64,000 nt of DNA from Defluviitaleaceae bacterium (GTDB lineage: Bacteria > Bacillota > Clostridia > Lachnospirales > WQUN01): contig WRAH01000008.1 in NCBI GenBank assembly GCA_009780315.1, positions 1 through 64,000 on the forward strand, given 5' to 3'. The notes beneath the pieces were generated by a model. That model worked only from the letters and a program-made list of their open reading frames with translations. It had not been told where the DNA came from and did not search any database. The translations under genes and the position numbers were made by a program. Every line of letters begins with the position of its first letter. Position 1 is the first letter of the stretch. Below, in pieces: positions 8,571 to 16,043 of the stretch.

Positions 8571-8837
8571 TCAATCCCCCTCGGAGTGTATTACTGTTTG
8601 GGTTTTCTGTGCTTTTCTTTTATCGCCCATTCTCTTTGCATACTCTTCTCTCATTTGGCGTTGCCGCTCTCTGCTTTCTTCGGTCGTGATGGTGTAGCCG
8701 CCGATGGGGAATAGCTTTTGTTTCTCGTCCTCTGAAACAAGCCCCTGTTTTTCTCTTTCGGCAAAGTCTAAAAATTCTGCTGAATACTTGACACCATCTA
8801 TCCGAATATCGCCAATCAGATATTTCTTGTCGTTCAT
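8571..8837 (-). CDS. Hypothetical mobile-element protein (88 residues)
   Basis: Starts two bases after the stop of its upstream neighbour, with GGAGAGGGTG as ribosome site. The N-terminal half (IGDIRIDGVKYSAEFLDFA) looks like a small beta-alpha unit; the C-terminal half (EESRERQRQMREEYAKRMGDKRKAQK) is a charged, probably helical stretch. No known family is recognised. Tight packing with the neighbouring small genes indicates one operon. Confidence 0.55.
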   Translation of the reverse strand: MNDKKYLIGDIRIDGVKYSAEFLDFAEREKQGLVSEDEKQKLFPIGGYTITTEESRERQRQMREEYAKRMGDKRKAQKTQTVIHSEGD

Positions 8838-8839
8838 GT

Positions 8840-9208
8840 CTACACCCTCTCCAATACATTGCTATAATAAAGGTTTCTGCTTGCGTATTCAGAGGGTGCG
8901 TTATCCCTCAAAAATTCTTGGTATTCTGGATTTTTTGTATTGTGCGCATATACAGGATAAGGCATAGTGTATATAGAGTTATATACCCAATCAGGAACAT
9001 CAAGCCCATAGTCATTTGATAACTTATGAGCCGCCGCCGCCAAAATGCAGACATTTAACATATCAGAATTGTTTTCTGCTTGCGGTGGACTGCTAATCAT
9101 TTCATGCCTCACTGCATCAGTCGCTCGATAAAATACGTCCAAAAAAGTGCCTAAAGCAATTTCAAAGTCATGGTAATTTATAACGTCCGTCAGATTGTAG
9201 TTTGCCAC
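8840..9208 (-). CDS. Hypothetical protein downstream of YafQ toxin
   Basis: 122 residues from a GTG at 9208 preceded by AAGGGGGAG; a longer frame would run into the toxin gene and is rejected. The first half is helical (LTDVINYHDFEIALGTFLDVFYRAT). The second half (LSNDYGLDVPDWVYNSIYTM... LRDNAPSEYASRNLYYSNVLERV) resembles a C-terminal motif found in several bacterial hypothetical proteins, with a short-chain sP.ef..RN.fys..vL.Rv pattern. I do not know its function. It sits directly after yafQ and may be co-transcribed with the toxin-antitoxin pair. Confidence 0.5.
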   Translation of the reverse strand: MANYNLTDVINYHDFEIALGTFLDVFYRATDAVRHEMISSPPQAENNSDMLNVCILAAAAHKLSNDYGLDVPDWVYNSIYTMPYPVYAHNTKNPEYQEFLRDNAPSEYASRNLYYSNVLERV

Positions 9209-9219
9209 GTTGCTCCCCC

Positions 9220-9492
9220 TTAAAACAAATCGGAGTGTGTGCCTGTTCGGGTTAGATACAGATACAGTGTATCGTCCTTTTTCCTGTAAACGAGCAACCA
9301 ATCTGGCGTGATGTGGCACTCTCTACAGCCGATATAATCACCTTTCAATGCGTGGTCTTTATACTTCTCTGGCAACTGCTCACCTTTCTTCAAGATTGCA
9401 AGCACTTCTGTAAGCAACGACAAGTCGTAACCACGCTTTTCAACTCGCTTCAAGTCTTTTTGAAATTTTGTTGTTGGCTTGACCGTGTACAT
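9220..9492 (-). CDS. yafQ: YafQ-family mRNA interferase toxin
   Basis: 90 residues, full family length. YafQ toxins bind ribosomes and cut mRNA at in-frame codons until held by DinJ. The residues implicated in E. coli YafQ catalysis or binding have counterparts here: H47, H60, D64 followed by Trp, and H86 near the C-terminus (TRTGTHSDLF). The N-terminal helices (KFQKDLKRVEKRGYD) are typical. Its ATG overlaps the stop codon of the antitoxin gene (TAATG), as usual for this operon type. Confidence 0.9.
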   Translation of the reverse strand: MYTVKPTTKFQKDLKRVEKRGYDLSLLTEVLAILKKGEQLPEKYKDHALKGDYIGCRECHITPDWLLVYRKKDDTLYLYLTRTGTHSDLF

Positions 9493-9767
9493 TAAGCAAG
9501 CAACTCCTTCATCATCTCGTCAATGTCGGTGTAACTCTTGCCAAGTGTCGGGTCTTTTATCATAGCTTCAACTTCCTCAATTGCGGCTATGGTTTCAGCA
9601 TTGGGAATGTTTTTGGACACTCTAAAAGGTATTCCTTGCTGTCTTACAACAGTTCTTGCAAATACAGTAAACGCCGCTGTCATTGACAATCCTAAATCAT
9701 TGCAAGTGTCGTCAAAGTCACGCTTCAAATCTTCGTCCATTCGGATATTGATACTTGTTTGAGCCAT
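9492..9767 (-). CDS. dinJ: RelB/DinJ-family antitoxin
   Basis: 91 residues from an ATG three codons inside the longest frame, chosen because AGGAAGTG lies upstream of it. TSINIRMDEDLKRDFDDTCNDLGLSMTAAFTVFARTVVRQQGIPF is the classic ribbon-helix-helix start of RelB/DinJ antitoxins, which bind the operon promoter and, through the C-terminal tail, the toxin. It should autoregulate the dinJ-yafQ operon with YafQ. Confidence 0.92.
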   Translation of the reverse strand: MAQTSINIRMDEDLKRDFDDTCNDLGLSMTAAFTVFARTVVRQQGIPFRVSKNIPNAETIAAIEEVEAMIKDPTLGKSYTDIDEMMKELLA

Positions 9768-9902
9768 AAAAAGCACTTCCTTTCTGCTCTTAGTATAACC
9801 ATTATATCATAAACGTATTTACATTGTCATCAAATTTGTGTGCAATTTTTGAATGAGGTCACAAAGAAGTTTGCGTTTCCGCTGTTTTGCGGTGTAACTT
9901 GA

Positions 9903-10010
9903 TTTTCTTTTTTACTGCTTACACAGGGGCTTAACGGTATTGTGTTGCCGATACAATACTGCTAACTTTGCCAAGTCAAGCTGTATCGGCAATCATTTCT
10001 TTTTTATTGC
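9903..10010. repeat. Paired-motif repeat, copy 2, with competing hairpins
   Basis: TTTTCTTTTTTACTGC (9903-9918) and TTTCTTTTTTATTGC (9996-10010) bracket two hairpins: GTATTGT (9937-9943) with ACAATAC (9953-9959), and TTGCCGATACA (9945-9955) with TGTATCGGCAA (9982-9992). The two hairpins share bases 9953-9955, so they cannot both form fully. Confidence 0.5.
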
Positions 10011-10238
10011 TGTTCACCATCAGCATCTTCTCTCACTCGGCACATAACATCTTGCACCTCGCAATCCAAGTAATCGCAAGTAATCGCAAAGCATAGATAT
10101 AGTGTTCGTAGAAACAGGCAAGCCCTCTTTGAGCCTGTTATATGTACCGCCGCCGATTTTCAGTTTGTGTTTAAGTGCGTATGTGGAAACGCCTTTGGCT
10201 TCCATTGTTTTCCATAACGGAGAATATGAGATTGACAA
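10004..10238 (-). pseudogene. XRE-type regulator broken by a 10-bp tandem duplication
   Basis: The N-terminal 52 residues (LWKTMEAKGVSTYALKHKL...NTISMLCDYL) are a typical single-domain Cro/CI helix-turn-helix. The copies CAAGTAATCG at 10067-10076 and 10077-10086 are a perfect tandem duplication. With one copy the frame would continue as DYLDCEVQDVMCRVREDADG to a stop at 10004-10006, the normal C-terminus of this family. As it stands the frame shifts and ends at 10020 with an unrelated tail. The start is probably TTG 10238. It is divergent from the zinc-ribbon gene, whose promoter carries two CCAATATTGG palindromes it may have bound. Confidence 0.75.
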
Positions 10239-10277
10239 GGAAAAGCACCGCCTTTGCTACTTTTCCTCTAATTATGC

Positions 10278-10316
10278 GCCAATATTGGTCAAGAGTGTGA
10301 TTGGCCAATATTGGTC
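10278..10316. promoter_or_regulatory. Twin CCAATATTGG operator
   Basis: GCCAATATTGGTC occurs at 10278-10290 and again at 10304-10316, 26 bases apart. CCAATATTGG is a perfect palindrome. The second copy overlaps the -35 region of the promoter for the zinc-ribbon gene. Confidence 0.5.
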
Positions 10317-10329
10317 TATATGTTATAAT
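10301..10329 (+). promoter_or_regulatory. SigA-type promoter for zinc-ribbon membrane gene
   Basis: TTGGCC (10301-10306), a 17-base spacer and a perfect TATAAT (10324-10329), about 134 bases before the start codon. The -35 element is weak, consistent with regulation at the overlapping palindromes. Confidence 0.5.
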
Positions 10330-10351
10330 GGGCTAATGTGTGCTTCGTATT

Positions 10352-10374
10352 GTATTGTGTTAGCAACACAATAC
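10352..10374. promoter_or_regulatory. Perfect 10-bp inverted repeat in leader
   Basis: GTATTGTGTT and AACACAATAC flank AGC. The same GTATTGTGTT block starts the hairpin at 9937, so it recurs within this element. It lies downstream of the promoter and may be an operator or an RNA hairpin in the leader. Confidence 0.45.
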
Positions 10375-10382
10375 GGGTCAAA

Positions 10383-10397
10383 TCCTCACCGTGAGGA
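10383..10397. promoter_or_regulatory. CTCACCGTGAG palindrome, site 1
   Basis: TCCTCAC-C-GTGAGGA, a perfect 7-bp inverted repeat about 66 bases before the zinc-ribbon gene. The same core occurs upstream of mobC and upstream of the DUF3592-like gene. Confidence 0.55.
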
Positions 10398-10462
10398 AAT
10401 AAAATCCACTGGCAAGCAATTAGCGATTTTCGCTGTAAATATATTAAAAAAGGGGAGTTTTT

Positions 10463-10960
10463 ATGGCACTAATGAAATGTTCGGAATGCTCAAAGGAAAT
10501 GAGCGACAAAGCCGAATCTTGCCCGAATTGTGGCAATCCGAATGAAATTCAGCAACTTGTCGCAAAAGAAGCTGACCGACAATCAAAGTTATCTAGTCTT
10601 ATAGTAGACAAAATGTCAAATATCATAGCGGCTATGGTGATAAAATCCGTCATCGCTGTTATAGCAATAGTGCTTCTGTCTGGCGAATCATGGGGCATAG
10701 GTACATACTTGATGACTTTTCTTCTGATTTATTGGGCGACTTCATTTTTCCCATTTGCGTTAAGAATAACAGGCAACTGGATTTTAGCGATAATCGCATG
10801 GGCTCTTATTCTTCTCGGCTTGGCGTGGGTTTTTGATTCGATAGTAGACCCAAGCATGGACGGTAGCTTGATTTATGATATTCTGATATATCTGTTTTTC
10901 GCTCTGGCTATAGCTTTTGATGCTTTTCGGGTCGTGCGATTGGCTAAAAAACAAAGGTGA
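10463..10960 (+). CDS. Zinc-ribbon membrane protein
   Basis: 165 residues. C6-x2-C9 and C20-x2-C23 (MKCSECSKEM...CPNCGNP) form an N-terminal zinc ribbon. Residues 53-150 hold about four hydrophobic segments (MVIKSVIAVIAIVLL, GTYLMTFLLIYWATSFF, WILAIIAWALILLGLAWVF, ILIYLFFALAIAFDAF). AAGGGGAG precedes the ATG. Such proteins are common in Firmicute mobile elements but have no established role. The gene is divergent from the broken XRE gene. Confidence 0.65.
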   Translation: MALMKCSECSKEMSDKAESCPNCGNPNEIQQLVAKEADRQSKLSSLIVDKMSNIIAAMVIKSVIAVIAIVLLSGESWGIGTYLMTFLLIYWATSFFPFALRITGNWILAIIAWALILLGLAWVFDSIVDPSMDGSLIYDILIYLFFALAIAFDAFRVVRLAKKQR

Positions 10961-10986
10961 GTTAATAAATCGCCATCATACTAAAC

Positions 10987-11016
10987 AAGGAGCGTTATGA
11001 CAATCCAACGCTCCTT
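10987..11016. terminator. Bidirectional terminator between converging genes
   Basis: A perfect 10-bp stem AAGGAGCGTT / AACGCTCCTT with T-rich sequence (GCTCTTTTCATTTT) on the right. It lies between the zinc-ribbon gene and the end of the relaxase gene. Confidence 0.75.
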
Positions 11017-11023
11017 GCTCTTT

Positions 11024-13198
11024 TCATTTTACATATCCTCTGTTTTGCCCTGCTATACCCTCTGATAGCCCCTCATTCATTGCGTTCTTGATAGCACTCT
11101 TACTGTAATCTCTTTGGTTGTCACTCATGCTCTCGCCCCATTGTGCGCCCTCTAATGCGGCTCTGGCGGCGTGGCGGTCGGCAGGGTCTATATTTCTCAT
11201 AGCATGGATAAACTCTGCTCGAAGCTCCCTGTTGCCACGATTCACGGCATATCTTCTTTGCAAATCCAAAAGATGTGCGAAGTCGGGCGGTGACGGCTGC
11301 TGCTTTGGTGTTTCTATTTTGGGCTGTGGTGCTTTTCTCTCCGCTACACGTTGTTTTGACACTTCAACCGCCATTTCCATTTGCTCTCTGGTGGATAAAA
11401 ACGAACTCGATATATCGGCGTACATAGCCCTATCGTCCGTAGCCATTTTGGAAATTACCCCTATGCAATTTTCGTAGTCGATAAGCCTTTCTTTAGTCTT
11501 GAATAGCTGTTCTTTCAGCATTTCGATTTTTATTTCAGCGTTTGCGATTCTTTCTCTCATTTCAGAAACGCCGCTTGCTGTAGTTAAGCCGTATTTCGCC
11601 AAGACCGCTTTTGACTTATCAAGCCTATCCTTATCAGCCGTATACTCAAATTGCATATAATCGGCACTGCCCTTGTTGCGTGTTATTCTGTCCTCAATCT
11701 GCTCAACCTTTGGAATCGTATCAAGCATTGTGTTGATTTGCCCCACAGTGGTTTCCAAACGTTCCATTTCATGTATAGAAGCTGTGTAATTCCTTGAAAG
11801 GTTAGAATACATATCATTGATTTGCTCAAAGCTATAAATGCCGTTACGCTCCATAAATTCAAGACCACGAAAACTATCCTGAATCTCTTTCACCAAGACG
11901 GCTTCACGCCGCTTTGCCGCTCCCTGTCTGCCCGACATATCTTCACGCCGTTTTTGCTCTATGAGAGCGTTTATTGTAGTGAGGTCAAGGGCATCTTTAA
12001 TTTCAACGTCCAACTGTTTAATAACCTTAACAGTGTCTTTTTCAATCTGCGCTCTCGGTACAACCTCAAAATCCCCTGCATCGGTTTTTACCGCCCTGTA
12101 ATTATCATCAAGCTCTTGCGGGTCAACACTGGCGTAATCGTAAGTTTCAAAATAGCGCACACCATCTTTGCCGACAAACATATCCTTTGGCACAGCGTAT
12201 TTTTCGGCTTCGATTTCAGCCTGTTTATCCTTGATGTACTCTGTTAGGTTCTCACGCTTGTAAAAATCTCGCTCCTTATCTGTGTTGCCGATATAACCAT
12301 CACGGACAGGCTTATCGGCAATCGGCGGCTTAAAGGAAACGTGCTTTAGCCAATCACCGTTCTTTTTCTTGGCATTTATGATGTAGCCTAAATCTCTAAG
12401 GCGGTCAAGCAAATCATCATAAGACACAACCACAGGCAAAAGAGCGTCTATATCGCATTTGACTACATCACGATTACGCATTTTTTCCTGAACCACGTTC
12501 AAGTGTGCAGGGGTGTTCCTGTAATCATTTATGTTCCCTGCAATCTCGCCACGCTCCCTAGCTTTGATTAAATCATTCTTCCTATCGGTTGGCTCATAGT
12601 AACGCACAACATTATCTTTGTCCGTATATTTGTACAGCTTCATATCCTGTGTATGCTCTAAGACTTTTAAGCCGTATTCTCGGCACAATTTATCGGAAGT
12701 GCGGCGTATTTCTTTGTATGTATCAAGGCAATTATTATACTTTCTTCCATCGTTACCAAAAGCGGAAAAAACAATATGATTATGAATGTCCTCTGTGTTG
12801 GTATGAGTGCCGATAACGCACGGATATTTACTGAACAATTCTTCCGCAAGCCGCCGCCCAATTTCATTTGCAGTTATAGGGTCAACCTCGTACCCCTCGA
12901 AGCTCTGAATCAAGTGCCACGCAACATTTTCTTCGCCATCATTTCTTAGTGGCGTTGCCTTAGAAGTCGTAGCCTTATAATTGGCTTCTGCTCTCGCAAA
13001 ATCTTGCTGAACATAACTATAATCGGTATTTACAAAACTCTTAATCGTTTCGTAAGTAACCTCGCCAGTTTTATCATCTATGGCATAGTTTACACCCGCA
13101 ATAATATCATCACGGTACTCGTCAACTTTATCGCCAATAGCGTAATCAATCGTCCTGTTCGGAGTGCTTGTAATAGCATGAATATGTGTAATCGCCAT
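11024..13198 (-). CDS. Relaxase/mobilization nuclease (VirD2/MobP type)
   Basis: 724 residues. The start MAITHIHAITSTPNRTIDYA resembles relaxases of Tn1549-like elements, with a candidate catalytic tyrosine (Y19). The metal-binding motif is H132-x6-H139-x-H141 in THTNTEDIHNHIVFSAF. A long helical region (about 380-640) follows. The enzyme would nick one strand at oriT and stay bound to the 5' end while DNA is passed to a recipient. mobC lies immediately upstream in the same direction, ten bases away. Its ATG is preceded by AGGAGTG. No coupling protein gene is present, so transfer would need a helper. Confidence 0.9.
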   Translation of the reverse strand: MAITHIHAITSTPNRTIDYAIGDKVDEYRDDIIAGVNYAIDDKTGEVTYETIKSFVNTDYSYVQQDFARAEANYKATTSKATPLRNDGEENVAWHLIQSFEGYEVDPITANEIGRRLAEELFSKYPCVIGTHTNTEDIHNHIVFSAFGNDGRKYNNCLDTYKEIRRTSDKLCREYGLKVLEHTQDMKLYKYTDKDNVVRYYEPTDRKNDLIKARERGEIAGNINDYRNTPAHLNVVQEKMRNRDVVKCDIDALLPVVVSYDDLLDRLRDLGYIINAKKKNGDWLKHVSFKPPIADKPVRDGYIGNTDKERDFYKRENLTEYIKDKQAEIEAEKYAVPKDMFVGKDGVRYFETYDYASVDPQELDDNYRAVKTDAGDFEVVPRAQIEKDTVKVIKQLDVEIKDALDLTTINALIEQKRREDMSGRQGAAKRREAVLVKEIQDSFRGLEFMERNGIYSFEQINDMYSNLSRNYTASIHEMERLETTVGQINTMLDTIPKVEQIEDRITRNKGSADYMQFEYTADKDRLDKSKAVLAKYGLTTASGVSEMRERIANAEIKIEMLKEQLFKTKERLIDYENCIGVISKMATDDRAMYADISSSFLSTREQMEMAVEVSKQRVAERKAPQPKIETPKQQPSPPDFAHLLDLQRRYAVNRGNRELRAEFIHAMRNIDPADRHAARAALEGAQWGESMSDNQRDYSKSAIKNAMNEGLSEGIAGQNRGYVK

Positions 13199-13208
13199 GT
13201 CATCACTC

Positions 13209-13568
13209 CTAAGCGTTTATATGTTCATTGTACAAGAGCAATAACGCCTTGAAGCTATCGTCAATTTCTTGCACAACAGTTTCAAAATCAAGCCCTAATC
13301 CCTGTGCGTTTACCATCGTGTTAAGCCTGTAAGTTATCTGATTTATGTTGTTCCCGATATGGTTAATTTCCTTTCGCAAAACCGCCACTTGCTCATCGGT
13401 ATAATTTTTTCGGTTGTCACCTAATACGCCACCAAGAACTATACATGACCGTAAATAGTCAGAACGATTTATCTTGTACAATTTTGCTTTATCGTTCAAA
13501 ATGTCAAGTTCTTCATCAAGCAAAGTTAGCTCAACTCTATTCGGTCTAAATCTATCTTCCCTCGCCGT
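13209..13568 (-). CDS. mobC: MobC-type relaxosome accessory protein, start codon unusual
   Basis: MobC proteins help the relaxase melt and nick oriT. The region VELTLLDEELDILNDKAKLYKINRSDYLRSCIVLG followed by LRKEINHIGNNINQITYRLN is the typical ribbon-helix-helix plus MobC pattern. The coding pattern extends upstream of the first standard start (TTG 13523) as AREDRFRPNRVELT. An ideal AAGGAG lies seven bases before an ACG codon (13566-13568) in this frame. I therefore place the start at ACG; it may be a near-cognate start or a T-to-C mutation of ATG. A CTCACCGTGAG palindrome lies 22 bases upstream. Confidence 0.75.
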   Translation of the reverse strand, partial: TAREDRFRPNRVELTLLDEELDILNDKAKLYKINRSDYLRSCIVLGGVLGDNRKNYTDEQVAVLRKEINHIGNNINQITYRLNTMVNAQGLGLDFETVVQEIDDSFKALLLLYNEHINA

Positions 13569-13589
13569 AACATCACTCCTTAAATTGTT

Positions 13590-13600
13590 CTCACCGTGAG
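13590..13600. promoter_or_regulatory. CTCACCGTGAG palindrome, site 2
   Basis: Same core as 10383-10397 and 16495-16511, placed just upstream of the mobC ribosome site, where a bound regulator could block mobC-relaxase transcription. Confidence 0.5.
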
Positions 13601-13604
13601 TAGA

Positions 13605-13705
13605 TTTTGAAGTTGTGCGCCGTCACACTTCGGCGGCAAAGTACATCGTGGTGCGATGCACCTTCGGGGGTATTAGGGGGATTTATCACCCTAACAAGCG
13701 GCGTG
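13605..13705. other. Possible origin of transfer (oriT)
   Basis: Directly upstream of mobC-relaxase, the usual oriT position. It holds small inverted repeats (GCCG...CGGC at about 13620-13636; CATCG-TGGTG-CGATG at about 13651-13665) next to a conserved-looking run GGGGGTATTAGGGGG. No match to a known nick site could be confirmed by eye. Confidence 0.35.
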
Positions 13706-13828
13706 TGCGGAAACGAAGTGTACGGACACAGCCAATGCTTGCTAGTAAATTTCATGCACAGAATCTTACTGCCCTGCGTGGTCTTTTATTTTCAACTCCA
13801 TACTTTTGTGACTTCGCTAATCGCATGA

Positions 13829-13938
13829 GCAGTAAAAGAAAAAATATCAATGCCAAGTGCAAATATTTTGCCGCCTACTTCACGCAACGGTACGCCGTTG
13901 CTTAGACGATTCCACCGAAATTATTTTTCTTTTATTGC
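13829..13938. repeat. Paired-motif repeat, copy 3 (with TACG-loop hairpin)
   Basis: GCAGTAAAAGAAAA (13829-13842) and TTTTCTTTTATTGC (13925-13938) bracket the hairpin GCAACGG-TACG-CCGTTGC. Orientation and size match copy 1 at 6059-6172, though the filler sequence differs. Confidence 0.5.
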
Positions 13939-13947
13939 AAAGAAGTT

Positions 13948-15156
13948 CTAATCTTCTCCGACCTCTTTTATCTCGTTATGCTTGCGGTAAACGATTACTC
14001 CAACCAAGCCGCCAAAGACAACAATAAGCAAAAGTATGGTAAACCAATTTGCGCTTAATCGGGCAATCGTTCTATCCCAAATATTAGCTTCATATTCGAC
14101 ATCATCAGCACCTAACGGTACTGGCAATTCGTCTAAAAATTCTTGTATCTCGCTCTGTATAATCCTATCCTCGTCTGCGGCTCTTTCTTCACTTATTTCT
14201 ATCGGGTCAAACGAAAATGGCTCACCTGTTTCGCCCCTCATGCTGTCACGATGATTTACGCCTGTGATGAAGTTAAAAACGGTTGAGTTGGCACGGATAT
14301 AATCGTACTGCCACATCATCAATTCTTCGTAAGCCGCCGCCGTTTCTTGACACGTTCTGCCGATGTTTATAGCAATCTGCCCGATTGCTCTTGACCGATA
14401 ATTTTCTGCCGAACCAAAGAATGTATCAAACTCTCCCATGTGCAACATATCTACAATTCGGACGTAGGTGGAATCCCACAAAAAACGCTCGAACAAACTC
14501 ATTGCGATAAAGTCATCAGCCGTGCGGTGAGTAAAGCGTTCAAAGTTCTGGCTCATGGTAACGTGGTGCATATGATAAGCGTTAAATATAAGGCGGTTAT
14601 CGTTATCATTTGCCATTGTAATTGCAAGCGTTAAAAAGCGATTCCAAAGCCTGTGTGCTTCGATATAAACATCTTCAAGGTCTGTAGGTATATCTGCTTC
14701 CACTTGTCCAATATCAGCCCCAGTGTCGCCGCTAATAACGGCGTTTACATCTCGCAACACCCACACGGCTTCATAGCCACTTGCAGTGATGTGTAGCCTG
14801 TTCACAGGCAAGTTTCGTTTGTCTAGGATTACATATCCTGCCCTATCAAATCTGAAAGCTACGGTGTATGTTGTGTTAGCTGTTATGGTGCGCTCGTAGG
14901 GGATTTCCAAAAGCACATTTGATAATCCCAAGTCAAATGAAAACTGTCGCTCACTGGCAATGCAAGTTAATGATACATTGATATTCCCTGTGTATTCGCC
15001 GTCTGTTTTGTTAATGATAACGATGCTCAAATCACCCTCTATGGCAACATCGCCAGTCGGCGGCGTGTCGGGGTCGGCATAAGCAGTAAAAGGAAAAGAT
15101 ACTGCCAAGATGACGGTTAAAACCCCTACAAATAGACCTTTGCTAAACTTTTTCAT
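13948..15156 (-). CDS. Secreted, membrane-anchored protein of the mobile element
   Basis: 402 residues. A signal peptide (MKKFSKGLFVGVLTVILAVSFPFTAYA, cut after about residue 27) is followed by an Ig-like or carbohydrate-binding-like beta region (about 40-135, with INKTDGEYTGNINVSLTC). Then comes a mostly helical domain (160-340), and a C-terminal membrane anchor (about 368-390, WFTILLLIVVFGGLVGVIVY) with a charged tail. It is the third gene of a set with a DUF3592-like protein and a VirB6-like protein, which suggests a cell-envelope part of DNA transfer or mating. No enzyme motif was seen and no family is recognised. Confidence 0.6.
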   Translation of the reverse strand: MKKFSKGLFVGVLTVILAVSFPFTAYADPDTPPTGDVAIEGDLSIVIINKTDGEYTGNINVSLTCIASERQFSFDLGLSNVLLEIPYERTITANTTYTVAFRFDRAGYVILDKRNLPVNRLHITASGYEAVWVLRDVNAVISGDTGADIGQVEADIPTDLEDVYIEAHRLWNRFLTLAITMANDNDNRLIFNAYHMHHVTMSQNFERFTHRTADDFIAMSLFERFLWDSTYVRIVDMLHMGEFDTFFGSAENYRSRAIGQIAINIGRTCQETAAAYEELMMWQYDYIRANSTVFNFITGVNHRDSMRGETGEPFSFDPIEISEERAADEDRIIQSEIQEFLDELPVPLGADDVEYEANIWDRTIARLSANWFTILLLIVVFGGLVGVIVYRKHNEIKEVGED

Positions 15157-15178
15157 AGTGAACCCCTTTCTAATTTGC

Positions 15179-16033
15179 CTAATTTGCGTCCAAGATGGAT
15201 TTCACCCAACTACCACTTTTGACAACGGACATTACAAGCACTATTGAGCCTAAAAGCATTGTGTACATCAGTTCGTTTACTTGCACCGATGCTTCAAGCC
15301 CTGCGGAAGCTATAATGGCATCGTTCATAACGTCAACCATAATAACGCCAAAGACACGAATACAAATCAACATCAACACACCTTGCAAGCAAATTGCCGC
15401 AAATGCTCGTAAAAATTTAGCCGTAATTCTGCTAAATCCACCGCCTGTACCATCACCTAAAGGGAAGAAAGCCATAGGTAAGGGCGCAACAGCAAGGTAT
15501 ACATACAGTTCAAACATTCGTGCAAATGCGATAACAGCAATTATCAATCCGCATAACTGCACAGCAATCAGTAATATCACTGTAGTCATAAACAAGCCTA
15601 GTGTAGCCCATATTCCAGAGACCCCAGTGACAAGAGGCTCTACGATAGTTGCAATATCACCACCAAAGGCACTGCCACCACCAAGAGCACCTGCCGAGAT
15701 AATCCAAGCCGCCGCCTGTGCGTACATAGCTTCTAAAAACACAGGCGCAATATCTATCGCTACAACGGAAAGCACCATTTTGACGCATAGCTTCAAACCA
15801 TGCTCCCACTTAACGAGGTCAACCTTAGCCGCCACTTGTCCTATCTCTATCAGCAAACAAATGCCTATAATCATCAGTGCAAATGGGCGAATAACCATTG
15901 TCGCAAAATTAACTATCTCGCTCCATGCAGATAAACCGCCGCCCAAAACATTAACTGCATTAGCCATCATGTTATCAAAGCTATTTAACGCTCTCACTAT
16001 CAGCGAAGCCAATAAATCTCTTAATGCACCCAT
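15179..16033 (-). CDS. VirB6/TrbL-like conjugative membrane protein
   Basis: 284 residues with five to six hydrophobic segments (about 40-65, 82-105, 125-150, 155-190, 205-230, 250-270). The pattern LLIEIGQVAAKVDLVKWEHGLKLCVKMVLSVVAIDIAPVFLEAMY and the glycine-rich loop ALGGGSAFGG match the TrbL/VirB6-like inner-membrane proteins of Tn1549-type elements. In a type IV secretion channel this protein lines the DNA path. It is odd to find it without VirB4 or a coupling protein nearby; it may be a remnant or may dock with a helper system. Confidence 0.7.
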   Translation of the reverse strand: MGALRDLLASLIVRALNSFDNMMANAVNVLGGGLSAWSEIVNFATMVIRPFALMIIGICLLIEIGQVAAKVDLVKWEHGLKLCVKMVLSVVAIDIAPVFLEAMYAQAAAWIISAGALGGGSAFGGDIATIVEPLVTGVSGIWATLGLFMTTVILLIAVQLCGLIIAVIAFARMFELYVYLAVAPLPMAFFPLGDGTGGGFSRITAKFLRAFAAICLQGVLMLICIRVFGVIMVDVMNDAIIASAGLEASVQVNELMYTMLLGSIVLVMSVVKSGSWVKSILDAN

Positions 16034-16043
16034 AAAATCACCC

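Larger units (their letters stand above)
13569..13947. other. Gene-free interval with operator, possible oriT and repeats
   Basis: This 379-base stretch between mobC and the signal-peptide protein holds a CTCACCGTGAG palindrome, small hairpins and G-runs that could be oriT (13605-13705), and a paired-motif repeat (13829-13938). No protein-coding frame in it has a credible ribosome site. Confidence 0.5.

Noticed and set aside
13607-13905. Open frames of 73 and 96 codons in the mobC upstream region
   Set aside because: They lack ribosome sites and lie over hairpins, an operator and repeats; the sequence is better explained as oriT and regulatory DNA.
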